Shown: piece by piece, positions 8,617 to 16,232 of the stretch
Layout of the letters: each line of letters opens with the position of its first letter
How positions within the stretch are numbered: position 1 is the stretch's first letter
From: Stenotrophomonas sp. VV52
GTDB lineage: Bacteria > Pseudomonadota > Gammaproteobacteria > Xanthomonadales > Xanthomonadaceae
DNA length: 53,668 nucleotides
NCBI RefSeq assembly: GCF_002893095.1
Contig: NZ_PKQQ01000018.1
Coordinates: 1 to 53,668, forward strand
Reading direction: 5' to 3'
The notes under the pieces: generated by a model
What the model saw: the letters and a program-made list of their open reading frames with translations, nothing else
Database searches by the model: none
Told to the model about the DNA's origin: nothing
Position numbers and translations under genes: made by a program

Positions 8617-9555
8617 ATGTCCGCTCTGATCTGTGGTTCTCTTGCCTTCGACACCATCATGGTGTTCCCGGACCAGTTCAAGAATCACATCCTGCCGGAC
8701 AAGGTGCACATCCTGAACGTCTCGTTCCTGGTGCCGCGCATGCGCCGCGAGTTCGGCGGCTGCGCCGGCAACATCGCCTACAACCTGCACCTGCTGGGCG
8801 GCGAGCCGATCCCGATGGGCACGGTGGGGTCGGATTTCGGCCCGTACCGCGAGTATTTCCAGGGCCTGGGCATCGACCTGAGCCGGATCAAGGTGATCGA
8901 CGAGCTGTTCACCCCGCAGGCGTTCATCACCACCGACCACGACAACAACCAGATCACCGCCTTCCACCCGGGCGCGATGATGCGGTCGTACGAGAACCAC
9001 GTGAAGGACGTGCCGGGCGTGACCCTGGGCCTGGTCGGCCCGGACGGCCGTGAAGGCATGATCCAGAACTCGCAGGAGTTCTTCGACGCCGGCGTGCCGT
9101 TCATCTTCGACCCGGGCCAGGCGATGCCGCTGTTCAACGGCCCGGAGCTGCGCACCTTCATCGACCAGGCCGACTACGTGGTGGTCAACGACTACGAGTC
9201 GAACCTGCTGCAGGAGCGCACCGGCTGGGACGAAAAGGAGATCGTGAGCCGGGTCAAGGCCTACATCACCACCCGTGGCCCGAAGGGCGCGGTCATCCAT
9301 ACCCCGGAAAAGACCTATGACATTCCGCCGGCGCACGAGCGCCGCGTGGTCGACCCGACCGGTTGCGGCGACGCGTTCCGCGCCGGCCTGATCTACGGCA
9401 TCGAGAAGGGCTACGACTGGCTGACCATCGGCCGCATGGGCAACCTGATGGGCGCGCTGAAGGTGGAGCACCCGGGCACGCAGAACCAGCGCTTTACCTT
9501 TGAAGAGTTCAACGAGCAATTCAAACAGCAGTTCGGTTACGCCCTTACGGCGTAA
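8617..9555 (+). CDS. PfkB-family kinase, probable adenosine kinase
   Basis: 312 residues, the usual length for ribokinase-type kinases. The N-terminal glycine-rich FGGCAGNIAYNLHLLGG (about 46-62) matches PfkB signature 1. VVDPTGCGDAFRAGL (about 244-258) is signature 2, with D252 as the expected catalytic base and the GCGD anion hole. Xanthomonad homologues are commonly annotated as adenosine kinase (purine salvage), but substrate cannot be read from the sequence and ribose or another nucleoside remains possible. It is divergent from mreB and has no obvious operon partner. Confidence 0.85.
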   Translation: MSALICGSLAFDTIMVFPDQFKNHILPDKVHILNVSFLVPRMRREFGGCAGNIAYNLHLLGGEPIPMGTVGSDFGPYREYFQGLGIDLSRIKVIDELFTPQAFITTDHDNNQITAFHPGAMMRSYENHVKDVPGVTLGLVGPDGREGMIQNSQEFFDAGVPFIFDPGQAMPLFNGPELRTFIDQADYVVVNDYESNLLQERTGWDEKEIVSRVKAYITTRGPKGAVIHTPEKTYDIPPAHERRVVDPTGCGDAFRAGLIYGIEKGYDWLTIGRMGNLMGALKVEHPGTQNQRFTFEEFNEQFKQQFGYALTA

Positions 9556-9579
9556 CCGAGCCTGCTGTTTCAATTGCTC

Positions 9580-9665
9580 GCCCAACATTCGCCATGCGAA
9601 AGTTGGGCCCCGAGGCATGTCTCCTATCCCCGCGCCTGTCGGCGCGCCCCCTTAACAGAAGGGGG
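9580..9665 (+). terminator. Two hairpins downstream of the kinase gene, possible terminator
   Basis: 9580-9608 folds as a 7-bp outer stem (GCCCAAC/GTTGGGC) plus a 5-bp inner stem around a CAT loop. 9647-9665 is CCCCCTT-AACAG-AAGGGGG followed by CTGTTTC, which is weakly terminator-like for the plus strand. The T-run is poor, so factor-independent termination is uncertain. Confidence 0.4.
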
Positions 9666-9698
9666 CTGTTTCACCAGAGGGGTGGTCGGGACCTTCGA

Positions 9699-10430
9699 TC
9701 AATTCCACCAATTGGGCATCTTGCCCGCGTCCACGCCGCCGGTTTCGAAGACGGCGGTGCGGGTGCCGCCGGCCTTGACCGGGAATTCGATGCTGATGGA
9801 TTTCGCCTTGCGGGCGAGCTTCCAGAGCGCTTTCTGGTCGGTGATGAACATGGCGATGGCCTCGTCGGTCTTCGGGCGCCAGGCGGCCATGCTGATCGGT
9901 TTGCCGTCATCCACCGTGACCTTGACCGTGCACTGCGGGCAGCGGAAATCGCCGGCCTGCAGCACCAGGTAGGCGTGGCGCTTCCACTCCGGGTGGTCGC
10001 GGAAGATCAGCTGCACCGGCTTGGGACCGCTGCCGTCCACGTCCACGCGCTCCTTGCTGTAGATCGACGCCGATACCTGGTTGCCCTTGTTGCCCACCGG
10101 CATCTGGTTGTACTGCCACAGGCCCTGCATGCGGCGTAGTTCGCGCGCGGTTTCGGCCTTGGCCTTCACTTCGGCGTAGCCCGGCTCGATCCGCGCGGCC
10201 ACGTCGGTGTCCTTGTACTGGTCCAGCAACGAACCGCCGTGGATGCGCGCCTTTTCCCAGTCCTGCGCGGCCACGGCCATGTCGTACTGCTTGGCCACCC
10301 CTTCGGCCTTCTGCTCCTTCTGCGCCCGGGCGGCGGCATCGGCCGCTTCCTGCGCCCTGCGCTCTTCCTCGGGGTTGCTGCACGCGGCCAGGGCGAACGC
10401 GCAGGCGGCGGCGAGGATCAATCGTTTCAT
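9699..10430 (-). CDS. Hypothetical lipoprotein with a CPQC motif
   Basis: 243 residues. The signal peptide MKRLILAAACAFALAAC ends in lipobox LAAC at Cys17. Residues about 20-45 are charged and Ala-rich with coiled-coil character (EEERRAQEAADAAARAQKEQ). The remainder is a soluble domain containing C164-PQ-C167, which could bind metal or form a disulfide. I do not recognise the family and give no function. A strong terminator of the upstream M1 peptidase gene lies between the two genes, so this gene probably has its own promoter in the short interval 10431-10470. Confidence 0.8.
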   Translation of the reverse strand: MKRLILAAACAFALAACSNPEEERRAQEAADAAARAQKEQKAEGVAKQYDMAVAAQDWEKARIHGGSLLDQYKDTDVAARIEPGYAEVKAKAETARELRRMQGLWQYNQMPVGNKGNQVSASIYSKERVDVDGSGPKPVQLIFRDHPEWKRHAYLVLQAGDFRCPQCTVKVTVDDGKPISMAAWRPKTDEAIAMFITDQKALWKLARKAKSISIEFPVKAGGTRTAVFETGGVDAGKMPNWWN

Positions 10431-10470
10431 CGGCAGGTCCGGTTGCAGGGAGTGTTCCGAGTTTACAAAG

Positions 10471-10497
10471 AAAAACGGCGGGGTTTCCCCCGCCGTT
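10471..10497 (-). terminator. Rho-independent terminator after the M1 aminopeptidase gene
   Basis: Read on the minus strand, AACGGCGGGG, a GAAA loop and CCCCGCCGTT form a perfect 10-bp stem ending in a run of T (A tract 10471-10475 on the plus strand). It lies 24 bases beyond the stop at 10522. Confidence 0.9.
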
Positions 10498-10521
10498 CTC
10501 GTTCAACGCAGTGCCCGGCGG

Positions 10522-12453
10522 TTACTTGCCGGCGCTTGCCTTGTCCAGCATGTCCTGCACCGATGCGGTGGTGATCGGGTGGTAGCTGGGCTTGGCCTTT
10601 TCGAACGCCGCCTTGGCGAAGGCCAGGCCTTCCGGGGTCTTCACCAGTTCGGCGTAGATCGGCAGGATCAGCTTGCGACGGCCCACGCGCTCGATGAACG
10701 CACCGGCCGCCTCATTGGCTTCGGCATAGCCGCTGCGGATCGCCAGCGGGTACCAGCGCATGGCGATCTCGCCGTTGGCGGTGCCGGTGAAGTGGTAGGC
10801 ACGGTCCAGCGCGGCCAGCTTCTCCACCGGCAGGGTCTTGCCCAGGCCGTCGATGAAGTGGACCCATTCCTGGGTACCCCATTCGCTGGTGATCTGCGCA
10901 TTCGGCAGCTTGTCGCTGCCCTGCCAGGCGATGCGTGCGGTGTCGACGATGGAGAAGTTGCGCGAACGTGCCTTGGTGGCGAACGCCGGAATGCCCGGCT
11001 CGTCCAGCCACGCCTTCAGCTCGGCATCGGTGACCGCGCCGGGCTCCTTGGACAGCAGGTTCTTCTTCAGGTACTCGACGAACTGGTCGGTGTTGGCGCT
11101 CTGGAAGGCATGGTCATCGAACCAGCCCCGCAGGAACGGGTCGAACACTTCGCGGCCGAAACGCTGCTCCAGGAACTGCAGGAACCACGAGCCCTTGACG
11201 TAGGCCACGTTGCTCAGCGCTTCGTCCGGGTCGCGCTCGGTCAGCGGCGGCAGGGCCAGCGCCTGGTCGGCCGGGCTCATGTCCTTCACTTCGGCCAGCA
11301 GGTCGTTCTGGTCGATCTCGCGCTCCATCTCGGCCATTTCCTGGCCATACAGCGCTTCGGTGATGCGACCCTGGACGTAGGTGGTGAAGCCTTCGTTGAG
11401 CCAGATGTCCTTCCAGCTCGAGTTGGTCACCAGGTTGCCCGACCAGCTGTGCGCCAGCTCATGGGCCACCAGCGAGACCAGCGACTTGTCGCCCACGATC
11501 ACGGTCGGGGTGGCGAAGGTCAGGCGCGGGTTTTCCATGCCGCCGAACGGGAACGACGGCGGCAGCACCAGCATGTCGTAGCGGCCCCAGCGGTATTCGC
11601 CGTACAGCTTCTCGGCCGCACCGATCATCTTCTCGGTGTCTTCAAATTCCTTGGCTGCCTTGCCGACCATGGTCGGTTCGGCCCAGACGCCCGAGCGACC
11701 GGAGATCGGCTCGAATACCAGGTCGCCGGCGGCGATCGCCAGCAGGTAGGACGGGATCGGCTGCGGCATCTTGAAGGTGTAATCACCGTCACGCGCGGCC
11801 TTGGGATCGTTGTCGGCGCTCATCAGCACCATCACGTCCGGGCGCGAGGTCACGTGCGCGCTGTAGGTGAAGCGCACGCTCGGCGTGTCCTGCAGCGGCA
11901 CCCACGAACGCGCGTGGATGGCCTGGGACTGGCTGAACATGAAGGGCAGCTGCTTGCCCTCGGTCATCGACGGCTCCAGCCACTGCAGGCCCGAGGCGGT
12001 CGGCGCGGTGTGGTAGGTCACCAGCACCTTGCCCGGCTGTTCCGGGGCTTCGATGGTCAGCTTGCTGCCGAACACCTTGTCGGCCGGTGCCAGCACGAAC
12101 TGCAGCGGCGCGGTCTTGCCATCGGCGCCGACGGCTTCGACCTTCTCGATGGTCAGCTCGCGAGTGTCCAGCACCAGCTGTTTGGCGGCCTTGTCCTTCC
12201 AGTCCAGCGTGTAGGTGGCGGTGCCACCAATCTGCCTGGCGTCGAAGTCCAGCTTCAGGTCCAGCGCCAGGTCCTGGATGACGACCTTGTCCGGCTCGGC
12301 GTAGGAACTTTCATCGTGGCTGCGGTTGGCGGCTTTCACGGCGTTGGCGGCGCTCGGCTGGGCGGCGGGGGCCGCGGTCGGGGCGGAGGGCTCTTTGGAG
12401 CAGCCGGCGGCAAGCGCGACGGCCAGGGGAATCAGCAGGAACGGAGATCGCAT
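10522..12453 (-). CDS. M1 family metallo-aminopeptidase, lipoprotein
   Basis: 643 residues. A lipoprotein signal ends LAAGC at Cys18, followed by a linker and an M1 catalytic core. The exopeptidase motif is G304-GMEN-308. Zinc ligands are in H331-E-x-x-H335 followed by E354 (WLNEGFTTYVQGRI), with the catalytic base E332. The size and the GGMENPRLTF motif place it with the leukotriene-A4-hydrolase-like/cold-active aminopeptidase branch rather than E. coli PepN (870 residues). It probably trims peptides in the periplasm. It is transcribed alone, ending at the terminator at 10471-10497. Confidence 0.92.
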   Translation of the reverse strand: MRSPFLLIPLAVALAAGCSKEPSAPTAAPAAQPSAANAVKAANRSHDESSYAEPDKVVIQDLALDLKLDFDARQIGGTATYTLDWKDKAAKQLVLDTRELTIEKVEAVGADGKTAPLQFVLAPADKVFGSKLTIEAPEQPGKVLVTYHTAPTASGLQWLEPSMTEGKQLPFMFSQSQAIHARSWVPLQDTPSVRFTYSAHVTSRPDVMVLMSADNDPKAARDGDYTFKMPQPIPSYLLAIAAGDLVFEPISGRSGVWAEPTMVGKAAKEFEDTEKMIGAAEKLYGEYRWGRYDMLVLPPSFPFGGMENPRLTFATPTVIVGDKSLVSLVAHELAHSWSGNLVTNSSWKDIWLNEGFTTYVQGRITEALYGQEMAEMEREIDQNDLLAEVKDMSPADQALALPPLTERDPDEALSNVAYVKGSWFLQFLEQRFGREVFDPFLRGWFDDHAFQSANTDQFVEYLKKNLLSKEPGAVTDAELKAWLDEPGIPAFATKARSRNFSIVDTARIAWQGSDKLPNAQITSEWGTQEWVHFIDGLGKTLPVEKLAALDRAYHFTGTANGEIAMRWYPLAIRSGYAEANEAAGAFIERVGRRKLILPIYAELVKTPEGLAFAKAAFEKAKPSYHPITTASVQDMLDKASAGK

Positions 12454-12516
12454 TGAATCAGGACCGATCAGGGGTTAAACCGCCAGTTTACCCCCTCCCG
12501 GATCCTGAATACGGAC

Positions 12517-12540
12517 GCGCCGGGCAGAGCCCGGCGCTAC
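12517..12540 (-). repeat. SMAG-type REP palindrome between ubiE and the M1 gene
   Basis: On the minus strand GTAGC heads a 9-bp palindrome GCGCCGGGC/GCCCGGCGC with a 3-base loop, just downstream of the ubiE stop (12547). The core is identical to the copy inside mreC. Confidence 0.8.
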
Positions 12541-12546
12541 GTTCAA

Positions 12547-13308
12547 TCAGATCTTGTACCCGGAATGGATCGACACGATCCCGCCGGTCAGGTTCTTGTA
12601 ATGGCAGCGCGCGAACCCGGCCTCGCCCATCATGGTCTTCAGCGCTTCCTGCGGCGGGTGCTTGCGGATGCTTTCGGCCAGGTACTGGTAGCTGTCGGCG
12701 TCGCGGGCGAACAGCTTGCCCAGCTTCGGCAGGATCTTGAACGAGTGGAAGTCGTAGATCGGCTTGAACCAGTCCGCGGTGACCTCGGAGAACTCCAGCA
12801 CGCGCGCCTGCCCGCCCACCTTGAGCACGCGGTACATCTCGCGCAGCGCCGCGTCCTTGTCGGTGACGTTGCGCAGGCCGAAGGCAATGGTGACCAGGTC
12901 GAAGCTGGCGTCCGGGAACGGCAGCGCCTCGGCGTTGCACTGCACGAAATCCAGCCCGGCGACCAGCCCACGGTTGGTCAGGCGGTCGCGGCCCACGGTG
13001 AGCATGCCGGCATTGATGTCGCCGACCACCACCTCGCCCTCGTCGCCCACGCGCTCCTTGAGCAGCACCGCGATGTCGCCGGTACCGCCGGCCAGGTCGA
13101 GCACGCTGTCGCCCGGCTTCACCTGCGCGGTGGCCACGTAGTAGCGCTTCCACGCCCGGTGGATGCCCAGGCTCATCAGGTCGTTCATCAGGTCGTAGTT
13201 GCGCGCGACCGAGGTGAACACTTCGCCCACCAGCTTCTGCTTGTCCGAGGCGGCTACGTCACGGAAGCCGAAATGGGTGGTGCCAGTCTTGTAGGGGGAT
13301 TCGCTCAT
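12547..13308 (-). CDS. ubiE: Ubiquinone/menaquinone biosynthesis C-methyltransferase UbiE
   Basis: 253 residues (E. coli UbiE 251). The SAM-binding motif I is LDLAGGTGDIA. The family signature YDLMNDLMSLGIHRAWKR is at about residues 38-55, and the second signature region runs through VTIAFGLRNVTDKDAALREM. The C-terminus ends NLTGGIVSIHSGYKI, typical of the family. It C-methylates the demethyl-quinol ring in ubiquinone synthesis. It is monocistronic as far as visible, divergent from the deaminase gene with 71 bases between the starts. Confidence 0.96.
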   Translation of the reverse strand: MSESPYKTGTTHFGFRDVAASDKQKLVGEVFTSVARNYDLMNDLMSLGIHRAWKRYYVATAQVKPGDSVLDLAGGTGDIAVLLKERVGDEGEVVVGDINAGMLTVGRDRLTNRGLVAGLDFVQCNAEALPFPDASFDLVTIAFGLRNVTDKDAALREMYRVLKVGGQARVLEFSEVTADWFKPIYDFHSFKILPKLGKLFARDADSYQYLAESIRKHPPQEALKTMMGEAGFARCHYKNLTGGIVSIHSGYKI

Positions 13309-13379
13309 GTCGCCGATTATCGCACCGCCGGCCGGCCTGCGGCACCTTATGATGCCCCCTTCACTTCAACGGACTGCCC

Positions 13380-13832
13380 ATGATCAGCACCCCCGACTAC
13401 GCCGCCCTGCTCGAAACCGCCATTGCCGAAGCCCGCCAGGGCCTGGCCGAGGGCGGCATCCCGATCGGCGCGGCGCTGTACCACAACGACGGGCGCCTGC
13501 TCGGCTGCGGCCACAACCGCCGCGTGCAGGAAGGCGACCCGTCCGTGCATGGCGAAACCGACGCCTTCCGCAAGGCCGGCCGCCAGCGCCGCTACCAGGA
13601 CACCATCATGGTCACCACCCTGGCGCCGTGCTGGTACTGCAGCGGGCTGGTGCGCCAGTTCAACATCGGCACCGTGGTGGTGGGCGAGTCGGTCACCTTC
13701 CAGGGCGGCATCGACTGGCTGCGCGAGGCCGGCGTGCAGGTGATCGACATGCAGAACCAGGAATGCATCGACCTGCTCGGCGGATTCATCTCGGCCCACC
13801 CCGAGGTCTGGAACGAAGACATCGGCGAGTAA
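13380..13832 (+). CDS. Nucleoside/cytosine deaminase family protein
   Basis: 150 residues. The zinc-dependent CDA-superfamily motif is H57-G-E59 together with P83-C84-WY-C87. Length, the HGE form and the C-terminal HPEVWNEDIGE resemble yeast-type cytosine deaminase (158 residues) more than tRNA-specific TadA. The likely reaction is deamination of a free base such as cytosine or a related heterocycle, supplying uracil by salvage. It stands alone, and a perfect 26-bp palindrome lies 10 bases after its stop. Confidence 0.88.
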   Translation: MISTPDYAALLETAIAEARQGLAEGGIPIGAALYHNDGRLLGCGHNRRVQEGDPSVHGETDAFRKAGRQRRYQDTIMVTTLAPCWYCSGLVRQFNIGTVVVGESVTFQGGIDWLREAGVQVIDMQNQECIDLLGGFISAHPEVWNEDIGE

Positions 13833-13842
13833 CCGGCACCGC

Positions 13843-13868
13843 GCATCGTGCGCCGCGGCGCACGATGC
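13843..13868. repeat. Perfect 26-bp palindrome
   Basis: Two 13-base arms (GCATCGTGCGCCG and its exact complement) abut without a spacer, immediately after the deaminase gene. There is no T-run on either side, so it is not a standard terminator. It lacks a GTAG head, unlike the SMAG elements. Confidence 0.85.
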
Positions 13869-14030
13869 AGGTCATTGGCGACACCCTTGGCGATGGTAGG
13901 CGTGCCGCGGTCATGAATACTTCAGCTGCGCAGGGGCGATCCGCACGCCCGCTGCACATCGCCGTGACACCCCATGCACTGCGCGTTACGCATCATCAGG
14001 GTGCCTTCTCTCCCTGTGAATCGCGCAACC

Positions 14031-14363
14031 ATGTCCTCCGTGCCGCTGTCCATTCCAGACGTGATCAACGTCGAGGCCGAAATCGCCTATTGGCGCAAGC
14101 AACATGCGGACGGCAACATGAAATTGCCCTCGTTCGGGCATTACGTTCCGTGGATCAAGTTCGCCTGCGACTCGCTGATCTCGCACCCGCGCGCCGGCGA
14201 CCGGGAACGCGACGAAGCCTTCCAGGCGCACTTTGCCTACCAGATCATGCCGCGGCTGACCGAGGCCGAAGCGCGCGAGTTCGTCGAACAGGTCTGGGAA
14301 AACGTGTACCTGCGCAGCCAGCACGACCAGAACGCCCGTCCGCGCCTCAGCGCCGGCGCCTGA
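14031..14363 (+). CDS. Hypothetical protein, 110 residues
   Basis: Start taken at MSSVPLSIPDVINVEAEIAYW. The open frame extends to 13974, but the upstream residues look non-coding. It is a soluble, charged, helix-rich protein with aromatic-rich blocks (AEIAYWRKQH, GHYVPWIKFACDSL) and a C-terminal helix (AEAREFVEQVWENVYLRSQHD). I recognise no catalytic motif; such proteins are seen in related genomes as uncharacterised. The interval 13869-14030 before it shows no clear promoter. The iron-permease-like gene follows 70 bases later. Confidence 0.7.
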   Translation: MSSVPLSIPDVINVEAEIAYWRKQHADGNMKLPSFGHYVPWIKFACDSLISHPRAGDRERDEAFQAHFAYQIMPRLTEAEAREFVEQVWENVYLRSQHDQNARPRLSAGA

Positions 14364-14433
14364 GCGGGTACTGCACGGCGCCTACACGCCGCGCCGCTCC
14401 ATCATGGCGCAACGCAGCTTCGATCCGGTGCCC

Positions 14434-14829
14434 ATGAAACTTCGCAGCGTATTCAACCTGGTCGCCAAGAAGGCGTCCTATGCGGCGGGTACGCCGTGGA
14501 CCTTCCTGGGTGCGGTGACCATCGTGGTGATCTGGGCCCTGAGCGGGCCCGTATTCAAGTTCAACGACACCTGGCAGCTGGTGATCAACACCGGCACCAC
14601 CATCATCACCTTCCTGATGGTGTTCCTGATCCAGCACAGCCAGAACGCGGACACCGCCGCGATCCAGATCAAGCTGGATGAGCTGATCCGGGTGACGGCC
14701 GAGGCCAACAACGAGCTGCTGGACCTGGAAGAAATGGACGAGGAGCGGCTGGAGGAAATCCGCCGCACCTATGAAGAGATGGCGCGAAAGGCCAACCAGA
14801 CCTTGCAGAGGCGGCGCGAGGGCGGTTGA
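14434..14829 (+). CDS. Low-affinity iron permease family protein
   Basis: 131 residues from MKLRSVFNLVAKK. An in-frame ATG at 14404 would add ten residues; neither start has a clear ribosome site. Two membrane segments are visible, one around TPWTFLGAVTIVVIWALSG and one in NTGTTIITFLMVFLIQ. They are followed by the strongly conserved HSQNADTAAIQIKLDELI and an acidic coiled-coil tail. This matches the Fet4-like PF04120 family of small bacterial proteins, whose transport activity is not well tested. The gene ends two bases from the convergent smeF stop. Confidence 0.85.
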   Translation: MKLRSVFNLVAKKASYAAGTPWTFLGAVTIVVIWALSGPVFKFNDTWQLVINTGTTIITFLMVFLIQHSQNADTAAIQIKLDELIRVTAEANNELLDLEEMDEERLEEIRRTYEEMARKANQTLQRRREGG

Positions 14830-14831
14830 AG

Positions 14832-16232
14832 TCAGCGCGCGGCTACATCCCCGCGCTCGTACCAACCGCCCCCCAGCACCTTGTACAACGCGACCTGGTT
14901 GGACAGCTGGTTCAACTGCGTACTGACCAGCGACTGCCGTGCACTGTAGGCGGTACGCCGCGCATCCAGCAGGGTCAGGAAGCTGTCCAGCCCCGCGTCA
15001 TAGCGCGCCTGCGACAACTGCCGTGCCTGCTCGGCGGCTGCCACCAGCGCCTGCTGTGAGCTCAGCTGCGCGTCCAGGCTGTCATTCAGCGCCAGCGCAT
15101 CGGCCGCTTCGCGGAAGCCGGACTGGATCGCCTTCTCATACTGGGCCAGGGCGATGTCGCGGTTGGCGTTGGCCACGCCCAGCCCGGCGCGCAGCTTGCC
15201 GCCCTGGAAGATCGGCAGGTTGAGCGTCGGCATGAAGCTCCAGACCCGGGTGCCCGAATCGAACAGGCCCGACAGTTCCGACGATGCCGAACCGACACTG
15301 CCGGTCAGGCTGATCGAGGGGAAGAACGCTGCGCGCGCCGCACCGATGTTGGCGTTGGCCGCCAGCAGGGTGTGCTCGGCGGCCATCACGTCCGGCCGGC
15401 GCAGCAACACCTCGCCCGGCACGCCGCCCGGAATCGCGCGCACGGCGGCGACCTCGGTGGACTCGCCGTCCGGCAGCAGCGCGCTGTCCACCGGACCACC
15501 GGCCAACAGCACCAGCGCGTTGCGGTCCTGGGCGACCTGGCCCTGGTAGCGGGCCACGTCGGTGCGCGCGGTTTCCACCAGGGTGCGGGTCTGGCTGAGT
15601 TCCAGCGCCGACACGCTGCCCAACTGGTGGCGCGCCTCGCTCAGGCGCAGGGAATCCTCATAGGTCGCCAGTGTCGCCTCGGCGATCTTCAGCTGTTCGC
15701 TGTCCGCGCCCAGGGTCAGCCAGGCGTTGGCCACTTCGGCCACGAGCGCGAGCTGCGCGTTGCGGCGGTTGGCCGCTTCAGCGAAGTACTGCTGAAGCGC
15801 TGCCTGGCTCAGGTTGCGCACGCGCCCGAACAGGTCCAGTTCGAATTCAACCACACCCAGATTGGCACTGAACTGCTCGGTGACCGGCGCATCGCCGCCG
15901 CTGCGGGTCATCTGCCCCTGCACGCCCACGGCAAGCACGCGGTCGGCGCGCTGGATGCGGTACTGCGCACGCGCCTTGTCCACGTTGAGCACGGCCACGC
16001 GCAGGTCGCGGTTGTTGTCCAGCGACTGCGCGATCAGCGACTGCAGGCGCGGGTCGACGAAGAAGTCGCGCCAACCGATGTCGGCCACCTCGCCCACCGA
16101 CGCGGTTGAGGTGGACGCCGGCCACTGCGACGGGATCGCCGGCGCGACCTCGGTGCTCCGCGGTTCAAGGGTGGCACAGCCGGAGAGCGACAGGACGACG
16201 GCGATGGACAGGATCAAAGATGTAGTTTTCAT
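14832..16232 (-). CDS. smeF: RND efflux outer-membrane channel, SmeF-like
   Basis: 466 residues. A lipoprotein signal ends LSGC at Cys19. Two repeats of the outer-membrane efflux (OEP) domain follow, with the NodT-type motif GGVPGEVLLRRPDVMAAEH and the FFPSISLTGSVG block after it. It is the TolC/OprM-like exit duct of the tripartite pump. Its ATG overlaps the smeE stop (ATGA). No terminator is visible before the convergent permease gene, which ends two bases away. Confidence 0.92.
   Translation of the reverse strand: MKTTSLILSIAVVLSLSGCATLEPRSTEVAPAIPSQWPASTSTASVGEVADIGWRDFFVDPRLQSLIAQSLDNNRDLRVAVLNVDKARAQYRIQRADRVLAVGVQGQMTRSGGDAPVTEQFSANLGVVEFELDLFGRVRNLSQAALQQYFAEAANRRNAQLALVAEVANAWLTLGADSEQLKIAEATLATYEDSLRLSEARHQLGSVSALELSQTRTLVETARTDVARYQGQVAQDRNALVLLAGGPVDSALLPDGESTEVAAVRAIPGGVPGEVLLRRPDVMAAEHTLLAANANIGAARAAFFPSISLTGSVGSASSELSGLFDSGTRVWSFMPTLNLPIFQGGKLRAGLGVANANRDIALAQYEKAIQSGFREAADALALNDSLDAQLSSQQALVAAAEQARQLSQARYDAGLDSFLTLLDARRTAYSARQSLVSTQLNQLSNQVALYKVLGGGWYERGDVAAR

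Noticed and set aside
10207..12456. 749-codon plus-strand open frame over the lipoprotein and M1 peptidase genes
   Set aside because: Composition is that of a GC-rich shadow, and the M1 gene on the other strand has complete catalytic motifs.
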